Below are positions 1 to 6,497 of a stretch of DNA of 44,351 nucleotides, one piece after another. This DNA comes from Acidobacterium sp. (GTDB lineage: Bacteria > Acidobacteriota > Terriglobia > Terriglobales > Acidobacteriaceae). Location: positions 1-44,351 of the forward strand of contig DAHUYD010000127.1 of the NCBI GenBank assembly GCA_027315385.1, written 5' to 3'. Both the position numbers and the translations under genes were made by a program. The stretch's first letter is position 1, and the number at the start of each line of letters is the position of its first letter. The notes beneath the pieces are model-generated. The model worked only from the letters and a program-made list of their open reading frames with translations. It had not been told where the DNA came from and ran no database searches.

Positions 1-30
1 GAGACCGGTGGACGCGAGTGCTCCCGAAAA

Positions 31-66
31 GGAAAAGCTCTGCCGCGAGGACAGAGCTTTCCTGTT
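31..66. terminator. Bidirectional terminator-like hairpin
   Basis: The arms AAAGCTCTG (34-42) and CAGAGCTTT (52-60) pair over 9 bp around a 9-nt loop. A T/C-rich run follows on the + strand, and a TTTTCCTTTT run follows when read on the minus strand. It would end transcription of a gene lying before the window. I see no gene between here and the first regulator at about 298. Confidence 0.5.
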
Positions 67-254
67 TCTTCAGACTAGGCGGATGGGGGAGGGAGAGCAA
101 GAAGAATCGGAGGCGGGGACGGTACGGAGGTAACGGGTGGGAATCCGAGGGGCTCTCGCTAGCAGTTTCGGGAATTCGCCCCAGGAGATTTCGCGAAATC
201 CGGACAATCGAGTGACCGTCTTTCCGATAATCCTATTGCTATGGTACGCAGGTC

Positions 255-273
255 ATTCACCGCTATGGTGAAT
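255..273 (+). promoter_or_regulatory. Perfect 7+5+7 palindrome, candidate operator of the RHH gene
   Basis: ATTCACC and GGTGAAT form a perfect 7-bp inverted repeat around a 5-nt spacer, 25 nt before the ATG at 298. RHH proteins commonly bind such short palindromes and repress their own genes. If this is the operator, translation must start at 298 or later and not at the ATG at 241, which lies upstream of the palindrome. The operator role is inferred. Confidence 0.4.
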
Positions 274-297
274 TGTGGTGTACGCTTGTGCACAGTC

Positions 298-498
298 ATG
301 GCACGGGCAGCAAATATGACGGGGGCAAAGGTCGCCGAAAACTCGTCGGTTCGCGCCTCAATCAGTTTCCCGAGCGAGTTATATCGCACGCTTGAGGAAG
401 TGGCCAGGAAAAAAAAGGTTTCGCTTGCATGGGTCGTGCGCGAAGCCGCTGAGCAATACGTAGCTGACCGCTGGCCGCTGTTCAAAAGGCGTACTTAA
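298..498 (+). CDS. Ribbon-helix-helix (CopG/Arc-type) DNA-binding protein
   Basis: A small basic protein of 66 residues if started at 298. Its core reads SVRASISFPSELYRTLEEVA and is followed by a lysine-rich turn and a second helix (VSLAWVVREAAEQYV). This is the strand-helix-helix pattern of CopG-family regulators, which bind DNA as dimers through the N-terminal strand. In-frame ATGs also exist at 241, 265 and 316, and none has a good Shine-Dalgarno. I prefer 298 because a perfect palindrome at 255-273 would then be an upstream operator. The stop is 37 nt before the next gene, so the two may be co-transcribed with the downstream restriction gene. The target genes are unknown. It could be a lone antitoxin-like regulator, but no toxin gene is adjacent. 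Confidence 0.7.
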   Translation: MARAANMTGAKVAENSSVRASISFPSELYRTLEEVARKKKVSLAWVVREAAEQYVADRWPLFKRRT

Positions 499-535
499 TG
501 TTTCGCATTTTTCGCATTTTCGGAGGAAAGCACTG

Positions 536-742
536 ATGAGCGCCCTCAGCACCGCCGAATTCCAACTGGGAACGCATGCCTTTACGAATTACTACGCGTG
601 TCCGAACGAAGGCTGGATGTGGGCGAACGATTCAAGTCGCCCGGCGAGCGATAAGTGTCCACGCTGTGGGTACGACATTGAGCCTGTTGCAGCTCGGACC
701 AACTGGGGCGGCCAGGTTACGGTCTATGACCCTTCGGAGTAG
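536..742 (+). CDS. Small hypothetical protein with CPxCG-type knuckle
   Basis: A 68-residue protein preceded by a strong ribosome-binding site, GGAGGAAAG, at 521-529. It carries one Cys in YYACPNEGWMW and a CPRCG knuckle near residues 42-46, followed by YDIEPV. Three cysteines are visible, so it could be a degenerate zinc ribbon, but metal binding is not shown. It lies 37 nt after the RHH gene and about 38 nt before the restriction endonuclease. This fits a three-gene + strand operon and suggests, without proof, a role linked to that enzyme. The upstream spacer holds two tandem TTTCGCATTT copies. I do not recognise a family. Confidence 0.6.
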   Translation: MSALSTAEFQLGTHAFTNYYACPNEGWMWANDSSRPASDKCPRCGYDIEPVAARTNWGGQVTVYDPSE

Positions 743-780
743 GAGAGAATGAAGGCGGCCGATTTCGGGTGCTCGCTCGA

Positions 781-1848
781 ATGAACAGGGTCGATGTGTT
801 TCAGGTCGGCGAAACATACACAAACGACCAGATTCGCTTTTCGCTCGACCTTGAAAACTTGGGCGGCATCCGGCCGGCGCTGGACGGAAAGCGGGCTGTG
901 CGGCACGTCGCGATCATGACCGCTGAGGAGGCGTCGGGAAGGCTCCAGGCTGAAAATCCGTATCGTGATCGGATTGAAGCCGGGGTGCTTATCTATACGG
1001 CCCAAGGGCGGGAGGGCGACCAGGCGCTTTCTGGCCGCAACAAGCGGCTCGTTGAGCAGTACACGATTCCGACCCCTTTCTTCGGATTTGCAAACATTGG
1101 TCGTCAAACATACAGATTCCTTGGCTTACTTGAGCTGCTGCGCCACTACCAAGAAAACCAAACCGACATGCGTGGCAACTTGCGTAAAGTTTGGGTATTC
1201 GAATTTCGTATCCACAATCTCCCGCCGGAGATCCCAATTGATCAGGCTGCTGCAATTATGGCGACGATCCTCGCCGACTCCCGGCGCAATGACGCACAAG
1301 GCAGCCTGGAACGTGAGGTCAGTTCGTTACCTGCGGAACCGGCACGGACAGACCCAGCCTTGATAGTGAACATTGAGGCTATCCGCGCTCGAATCCTGCA
1401 GTTTAGTCCCTGGCAGTTCGAAGGGTTCGTAAAGGCTGTTCTTGAGAACAACGGATTCGTCGATGTTTCCGTCACGCCGGCCTCGGGCGACGGAGGGATC
1501 GACGTCGATGCGTACGTGGACGAACGCAATGACTTTTTTCACGGCACACATGTGCAGGCCCAAGTCAAGCGGTGGCGGCACGCCGTTGGCAGCCCTGAGA
1601 TCAACAGTTTTAGGGGTGCTCTCAGCACGACGGCAAAGGGGATTTTCGTAACGACCAGCCATTACACGCGCGCAGCAATGGCGGAGGCACGCCATCCCGC
1701 TATTAAAGCCTCCGGCTACCTTTGCGCATATCGCCAACTCAACGAACTCCCGAAGTACATGAACGATTTTCTGCCCGGTCTGGTGGACAGCGCAAAATCG
1801 ATTTCGCCGCTGTACACTGGCTATGATTTTCCGCAGCTCCTGGGTTGA
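781..1848 (+). CDS. Probable type IV restriction endonuclease: SRA-like N-domain plus Mrr catalytic domain
   Basis: A 355-residue protein predicted to cut DNA carrying modified bases. The C-terminal part (about 205-320) is an Mrr-type PD-(D/E)xK nuclease. It has FEGFVKAVLENNGF with an early acidic residue, GDGGIDVDAYVDE containing catalytic Asp241, and QAQVKRW containing Gln261 and Lys263. The Q-x-K form in place of E-x-K is usual in the Mrr family. Residues about 10-140 contain GGIRPA, a GVLIYTAQGREGD stretch and LSGRNKRL. These resemble the SRA-like 5-methylcytosine-reading domain of ScoMcrA-type enzymes, a weaker assignment by eye. Translation could start at GTG 769 or ATG 781. The RBS-like AGGAGAG at 741-747 sits next to a short ATG frame that stops at 784, so the start is uncertain. 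No methyltransferase gene is adjacent, as expected for type IV. Confidence 0.8.
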   Translation: MNRVDVFQVGETYTNDQIRFSLDLENLGGIRPALDGKRAVRHVAIMTAEEASGRLQAENPYRDRIEAGVLIYTAQGREGDQALSGRNKRLVEQYTIPTPFFGFANIGRQTYRFLGLLELLRHYQENQTDMRGNLRKVWVFEFRIHNLPPEIPIDQAAAIMATILADSRRNDAQGSLEREVSSLPAEPARTDPALIVNIEAIRARILQFSPWQFEGFVKAVLENNGFVDVSVTPASGDGGIDVDAYVDERNDFFHGTHVQAQVKRWRHAVGSPEINSFRGALSTTAKGIFVTTSHYTRAAMAEARHPAIKASGYLCAYRQLNELPKYMNDFLPGLVDSAKSISPLYTGYDFPQLLG

Positions 1849-1868
1849 CGATCTGTGTAGGAGGCGCA

Positions 1869-3269
1869 ATGCGCAAATGGTCCCTTGCGGTGAACGCCGG
1901 TCTGCTGGTTTTTCTGCTTGCGGGGTTGACCGGCTGCGGAGGATCCAAATTCACCGGATACATTCCACCCGGGGGTGGTCAGCCACCGGTACCGAGCCTC
2001 GGCGGCCTCAGCCCGGATGCCGTGATCGCGGGCAGCCCGGCATTTACGCTGACCGTGTCGGGAGGCTACCTCACATCCGGCATGACCGTGAACTGGAATG
2101 GCAGCGCCCTGTCCACAACCTGGGATGCCACCACCAGCCAGCTGCAGGCCCAGGTGCCGGCGTCCGACATCGCCAATGCGGGCACAGCGACCATTACCGT
2201 GAGCAGCGTTACCGGCCAGGAGACTTTCACGATCCTCTCGGGCACCGGATTCAGCTTCTCCAGCGTTCCAATCGATGCCAATGACATGGCAGTCGATTCA
2301 GCTTCGGGGCAGATTTATCTTTCGATGCAGAGCGGCAGTCCGGCCAATCCCGACACAATCACCGTGCTGGATCCTTCCACCGGCCAACTGGGCGCATCGG
2401 TGGCCGTGGGAGCGGAAGCGGATCACCTGGCTGTCAGCGACGACGGATCGTTTCTGTACGCCGGCGTGGACCAGTCGTCGTTGGTGCAGCGATTCGCGCT
2501 TCCCAACCTAAGCAAGGACATCGCGATCTCTCTTGGTTCGTGGTATGCGATTGACGTGGAGGTAGCGCCAGGCGCCGCTCATACCATAGCTGTACTGCGC
2601 GGCACGCTGGGGATTTCCCCACCAGACCAGGGCGGCGTCGCAATCTACGATGATAGCGTTCAGCGGCCGACGACTGTTGCCGGGCAGGAAAGCTCGCCAT
2701 ACGCGGAGATTGATTCGCTGCAATGGGGCGCAGACACGACTGCTTTGTACGGAGAAAACGACGGCGGCACGTCGGATTTGGATGTGATGACGGTCGACTC
2801 CGGCGGAGTTAAGCTTGCGAACGATTACTCGCAGGCCTTTGCGACCTCGCTGGGCGAAAATCCGTTTGTGTTGAATGCCAAACTGCATTACGCCGCGACA
2901 ACCGGTTATGTGTACAGCGACGATGGGCAAGTGGTGAATCCGTCCGACGGCACTGTGGTGGGCTCTTTCGGCACCAGCGGTCTCATGGTGCCGGATTCCA
3001 CGCTTGGCCTTGCCTTCTTCCTGGGCCAGACCTCCGCGCAGCAGGGCGGCCCGGACTACACCCTGTCCGCCTACAACCTGACGACCTTTGCCAACGTTGG
3101 ATCGATCATTCTTCCCGGCATCGCGGGCAATCCTGTGCGGCTGCTGCGCTGGGGATCGAACGGCCTCGCCTTCCTGACCAACGACGACGACTCGACACCG
3201 CGGACGCCGGTGGCAGGGATGGGGGTGTATCTCGTCAGCGGCTCGTTCGTAACCTCAGGGTCGCAGTAG
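1869..3269 (+). CDS. Lipoprotein with IPT-like domain and beta-propeller
   Basis: A 466-residue secreted lipoprotein. Residues 1-23 form a type II signal peptide with lipobox LTGC and acylated Cys23, so the mature protein should be membrane-anchored. Residues about 35-125 look like an IPT/TIG Ig-like fold (LGGLSPDAVIAGSPAFTLTV). Residues about 130-466 hold repeated strand motifs such as DMAVDSASGQIYLSM and LAVSDDGSFLYAGV, typical of YVTN/lactonase-like beta-propellers. The start is set by a perfect AGGAGG at 1859-1864, 4 nt before the ATG and 10 nt after the endonuclease stop. The close spacing suggests read-through, but the function is unrelated. No catalytic residues are recognised, so binding or scaffolding is the likely role. 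Confidence 0.8.
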   Translation: MRKWSLAVNAGLLVFLLAGLTGCGGSKFTGYIPPGGGQPPVPSLGGLSPDAVIAGSPAFTLTVSGGYLTSGMTVNWNGSALSTTWDATTSQLQAQVPASDIANAGTATITVSSVTGQETFTILSGTGFSFSSVPIDANDMAVDSASGQIYLSMQSGSPANPDTITVLDPSTGQLGASVAVGAEADHLAVSDDGSFLYAGVDQSSLVQRFALPNLSKDIAISLGSWYAIDVEVAPGAAHTIAVLRGTLGISPPDQGGVAIYDDSVQRPTTVAGQESSPYAEIDSLQWGADTTALYGENDGGTSDLDVMTVDSGGVKLANDYSQAFATSLGENPFVLNAKLHYAATTGYVYSDDGQVVNPSDGTVVGSFGTSGLMVPDSTLGLAFFLGQTSAQQGGPDYTLSAYNLTTFANVGSIILPGIAGNPVRLLRWGSNGLAFLTNDDDSTPRTPVAGMGVYLVSGSFVTSGSQ

Positions 3270-3493
3270 ACCGGAGAGAGTAATCGGAGGCGCCAGGCTG
3301 ATCGCACAGACGCCCCTGGCACTCATCAGCAAGCCGTCGCGAGGAACCATCATGTCGCCTGCGCAGGAAGCTGCCCCATGGCCAGACATTCCCATCATGC
3401 TGGTGATTCTGGGTTGCCGATTGCGGCAACGGCTCCTGCTCCTCGCGCCTCTGGCCGTCGCAGCCCTTGCGGGGCGCAGGCGGCTCAGCGGGC

Positions 3494-3741
3494 AGTCCAC
3501 TCAGGTCTACACCACCGCCACAACCCTCGCAGCCGACGGGTACTTCATCAGCGCCTTCGGAGGTAACGATGCCGACGGATACATCATCGTCGGCATGCGC
3601 GTGAAGGGGGACACGTTGCCGCGCCCGATGAGCATCAACGGCGTCCTCGCGCCCAATCCGGACTCGTCCATTTACTTCACCCCGGTCTTAATCTTTGGGG
3701 ACAACTCTGCCAACGCCGGTGACCAGGCCTGGGAGCAGTGA
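3494..3741 (+). pseudogene. 3' stump duplicating the end of the next lipoprotein gene
   Basis: The last 82 codons of an open frame that could start at 3352 are nearly identical to the last 82 codons of the lipoprotein gene ending at 5072. Both read STQVYTT, LAADGYFISAFGGND, MRVKGDTLPRPM and end in AWEQ. The upstream part (3352-3493) encodes an unrelated arginine/leucine-rich stretch with no lipobox or Ig domain. The simplest reading is a former tandem gene pair whose first member lost its 5' part, leaving only the 3' end. The stop TGA overlaps a GTG of the next frame, but the true start of that gene is probably 3825. A short functional protein from 3352 cannot be excluded. Confidence 0.65.
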
Positions 3742-3750
3742 GGGGGGCTC
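3494..3750 (+). repeat. Direct repeat, copy 1 (copy 2 at about 4827-5083)
   Basis: About 255 bp is repeated with few mismatches 1333 bp downstream. The match covers the C-terminal coding part and continues through the TGAGGGGG just after both stop codons. High identity at silent positions points to a recent duplication or to gene conversion. Confidence 0.8.
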
Positions 3751-3824
3751 TCTCCACCTGCGCTTGGCGGGTCCCCGCCACGTGGCCCCTCCTCAAGCAC
3801 GAGCATTCAAATGGGGTGTCGATC

Positions 3825-5072
3825 ATGTTCACTCGTTCCTCGATAGCCGGCTGGCTGCGCACTCCCGGCGGTCTGACGGGTGCTTGTGCAAGCATCAGGA
3901 ACGGGATCGCACTACTGGCCGGGGTGACATGGGCGCTTGGCGGATGTGGGGGCAGTTCCGCCGCGCGCACGCCCCCGCCGCCGCCGAGCCAGGCTGTGGT
4001 AATCACGACCCAGCCGACGAGCCAAACCACCCCGATCGGGGACGCTGCGACCTTCACCGTGGCGGCGACCGGAACCGCACCGCTCGACTACCAGTGGAGC
4101 GAGAACGGTTCCGAGATTCCCGGCGCAACTTCCGCTTCCTACACAACCCCGCCCGTCGCCTTGCCGGCGAGCGGCTCGACTGCGGTCGGCTCGTTCCAGG
4201 TGTCGGTGAGTAATTCCGTGAACTCAGTGCCCAGTGACGCCGTTACCCTGACGGCGGGAGCTCGGGCGCCAAAGCCCGGCGACATCAGGTATCTGCCTTT
4301 TCAGCAGGTCAACCTTCCGGGCTTTCTTCCCTCCATCTATGGAGGAGGGTCCGGCAACCTGCAAGACAGTCAGTGGTCGTTCGCGAACAGTCTGGGAACG
4401 CCGCTCTTCCTGGGCAACAGCGGGGACTCGCCCATGTGCGGCTGGCACTTCGGCTGGTACGCACTTCCCCCGCCGATGGACAATATGGCCATGTATTATC
4501 AGGAGGCGTTCTCACATGTCATGACGGCCGCCGCATATCTGCAGTCGGTGGCTGCTCCTTATCTGGTGATCACCTCAATGGATATCGAGCCCCAGGCCTG
4601 TGGCGCGACAGGCGTCGCGTGGATCGAGACGGCGCAGGGCGGATTCGATCAGCGGCTGGAAACGATATCGCCCTCCCAGCTCCAGGCGCAGGCAACCATC
4701 GATGGCCAGGCCAGCCGGATCGTGACGGCAGCCTCCTTCGACGGTTCGGGGAACATCGATCTGCTTTCGTACGGATGGACCGGCGACACCACGACCGTCT
4801 ATGAGGCAAAAACCTACCTGGTGCCGTCCACGCAGGTCTACACCACCGTCACAACCCTCGCAGCCGACGGGTACTTCATCAGCGCCTTTGGTGGCAACGA
4901 CACCAGCGGTTACATCCTCGCCGGGATGCGCGTGAAGGGGGACACGTTGCCGCGCCCGATGAACATCAACGGCGTCCTCGCGCCCAATCCGGACTCGTCC
5001 ATTTACTTCACGCCGGTCTTAATCTTTGGGGACAGCTCTGCCAACGTGGCTGTGGAGGCCTGGGAGCAGTGA
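3825..5072 (+). CDS. Lipoprotein with Ig-like domain, unknown C-terminal domain
   Basis: A 415-residue secreted protein. The N-terminus has a long signal region ending in lipobox LGGC, with Cys41 as the likely acylation site, followed by a Pro-rich linker. Residues about 55-145 form an Ig-like domain (VVITTQPTSQTTPIGDAATF), a type common in acidobacterial surface proteins. The remaining ~260 residues are not recognised. They contain YLPFQQVNLPGF, MCGWHFGWYALPPP and the C-terminal block that is duplicated upstream. The frame can be extended to GTG 3738, but ATG 3825 places the signal peptide sensibly. It lies between its own duplicated stump and a non-coding spacer. It is probably an outer-surface or periplasmic protein; its ligand is unknown. 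Confidence 0.75.
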   Translation: MFTRSSIAGWLRTPGGLTGACASIRNGIALLAGVTWALGGCGGSSAARTPPPPPSQAVVITTQPTSQTTPIGDAATFTVAATGTAPLDYQWSENGSEIPGATSASYTTPPVALPASGSTAVGSFQVSVSNSVNSVPSDAVTLTAGARAPKPGDIRYLPFQQVNLPGFLPSIYGGGSGNLQDSQWSFANSLGTPLFLGNSGDSPMCGWHFGWYALPPPMDNMAMYYQEAFSHVMTAAAYLQSVAAPYLVITSMDIEPQACGATGVAWIETAQGGFDQRLETISPSQLQAQATIDGQASRIVTAASFDGSGNIDLLSYGWTGDTTTVYEAKTYLVPSTQVYTTVTTLAADGYFISAFGGNDTSGYILAGMRVKGDTLPRPMNINGVLAPNPDSSIYFTPVLIFGDSSANVAVEAWEQ

Positions 5073-5429
5073 GGGGGAGCCTTGCACAGTACCTTGCGCA
5101 CCCCGTCTCCACCTGAATTCCCTTGCACGCGATTCCCAGGCTCTGCGTCGCAGCCAGAACGAAAGATTCGCGTTGGCGCATGATGGCGTTGCCGATCGCG
5201 CCGGGGGAGATTGCTTCGACCAGTCTTTGCGCGGGAAAATCGAGGAAAGCCGAGTTTTGCCTGCGCGCACGGCGTATCGAACGGCTCGCGGCCTGGGGGA
5301 CGGGAGATTTCGCCTGGTGTGGGCGTACCGACTCCGTGACACTCGTCACATCTTCCCGGTCCGGGAAACGGTCACGATGATTCATCTCGCAGTGAAGGAT
5401 GGGTTCCTCTGGCCGCAGACTCCGACGAC
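5073..5429. other. Spacer without a convincing gene
   Basis: Several overlapping frames are open on both strands, but none has a ribosome-binding site with a recognisable protein. The spacer holds a 15-bp palindrome TTCCCGGTCCGGGAA at 5353-5367, which could be an operator or hairpin upstream of the KH-domain gene. Confidence 0.5.
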
Positions 5430-5675
5430 ATGCAAACGCTATTGATCCGGCTTGTTCGCGAACTGGTGAGCAACCCCGATGCGGTGAGCGTTGAGGCGTC
5501 TGAAGCGCCGGGAGGCGTTCGGCTGCTGCTGCGCGTGGACCCCGCGGATATGAAAAAGGTCAGCGGGGCGACGGGGCGGACAGCGGACTCGATCAGAAGG
5601 ATATTGAACGGGCTGGGTGAGCGGGAGGGGCGGAAATACTTCCTCGACATCGAGGAGGGGCCCGCCGCGGAATGA
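5430..5675 (+). CDS. khpA: KH-domain RNA-binding protein, KhpA/YlqC-like
   Basis: An 81-residue single-KH protein, the usual length for KhpA. The N-terminus (MQTLLIRLVRELVSNPDAV) matches the opening helix of the family. Residues about 28-45 give the strand RLLLRVDPADMKKVSG, and GATG at about 48-51 is the GxxG loop that contacts RNA, followed by RTADSIRRIL. In better-known KhpA proteins the loop is usually GKxG, so the missing Lys is a small departure. KhpA partners with KhpB in RNA binding and in cell-elongation control in Firmicutes; its acidobacterial role is unknown. The usual neighbours rpsP, rimM and trmD are absent here, so this may be a second, relocated paralogue. ATG 5430 is the only sensible start in frame. 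Confidence 0.75.
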   Translation: MQTLLIRLVRELVSNPDAVSVEASEAPGGVRLLLRVDPADMKKVSGATGRTADSIRRILNGLGEREGRKYFLDIEEGPAAE

Positions 5676-5730
5676 GCGTGGGCCGCCGGCAGCGTGAGAT
5701 GAGAGGCAGGGCCTGCTGTTTTCAGGAATC

Positions 5731-5807
5731 TGGTGGCGGCGGGCAGGATCGAACTGCCGACCTTGGGGTTATGAATCCCACGCTCTAACCATCTGAGCTA
5801 CGCCGCC
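5731..5807 (-). tRNA. tRNA with anticodon CAT (elongator Met, or Ile2)
   Basis: The reverse complement folds as a full tRNA. The 7-bp acceptor is GGCGGCG with CGCCGCC, the D arm is GCTC/GAGC, the anticodon loop is TTCATAA with CAT at 5771-5773, and the T arm has GTTCGAT. The 3' CCA is encoded (5731-5733). The anticodon stem has an A31-C39 mismatch at the loop side. Absence of the initiator hallmarks (C1-A72 mismatch, three G-C pairs) argues against tRNA-fMet. CAT could also be a lysidine-modified Ile tRNA, which sequence alone does not settle; Met is the likelier call. Confidence 0.93.
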
Positions 5808-5933
5808 TTTGGGGAGCAGGTTTCATCATACGAATGGCGAGTGCGGGCGGTCAATGCGGCGCGCGGGAGTTGCGCTCGAACAGGGATTCGGTTGATGAGC
5901 GCGGCCCGTCCGGGGATCCGGGATTTGTTTGGT

Positions 5934-6086
5934 CCGCGCTCCCAGCGCGGCAGGGCCGGACTAATCTGCGTTGCGCCTCGGGCGTGTGGGGCCGTGGCGT
6001 GCTTTGGAGTCATGCCCCGATGCAAAGCCCCGCGCCTAAAGGCCGAACTCTTCGTGCGGGCCTGGTCCCCAGCCTAAAGGCTGGGG
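5934..6086. repeat. REP-like hairpin cluster
   Basis: Three GC-rich hairpins follow each other: CCGCGCT/AGCGCGG at 5934-5950, a GCCTAAAGGC element at 6034-6043, and a 9-bp perfect hairpin with arms CCCCAGCCT/AGGCTGGGG at 6067-6086. The last two share the core CCTAAAGG. This resembles dispersed intergenic REP-type repeats. Copies elsewhere in the genome cannot be seen from this window. Confidence 0.55.
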
Positions 6087-6497
6087 CTTCTACCGTCGTC
6101 GCGCTACGCGCGCCCGCTTCGCTGCAGATGTGAACCCGTCAGTGCAACTGGCGCCGTCCCGACGCTGCCAGCAACCACAATCCGCCCGGCTTTTGTTCCG
6201 GACTGGATGACAACAAGCTCCTGATACACCACAACTCCGGCGCGCACATCAAGGCTCCGCACTTCGGTCAAAGAACGTTCAGACCGTGCGTGAACTCGCC
6301 CTGTGGGCAACAATGGCGGGCCACAGGGTGGGGACCCGGGGCGATGCACCGGGCGGTCAACCCGCCGCGCCGCGGAGCGCGAGCCAAAACGATTCACTCG
6401 CGCTCGCGCAGGATTGGTCATTTGTCCCGCCGCGTTCAACGGACGTAGACTGCCAACGGCGCTACCTGGCCAATTTCTTTGGAAGAGAACCCTCGCC
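6087..6497. other. Spacer before GH31 gene, possibly with a gene remnant
   Basis: No intact gene is supported. On the minus strand (about 6131-6280) a run reading RSLDVRAGVVVYQELVVIQS and onward looks protein-like and could be the decayed end of a lost gene, but it lacks a start and a family. The promoter of the downstream glycosidase should lie here; I cannot place it with confidence. Confidence 0.35.
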
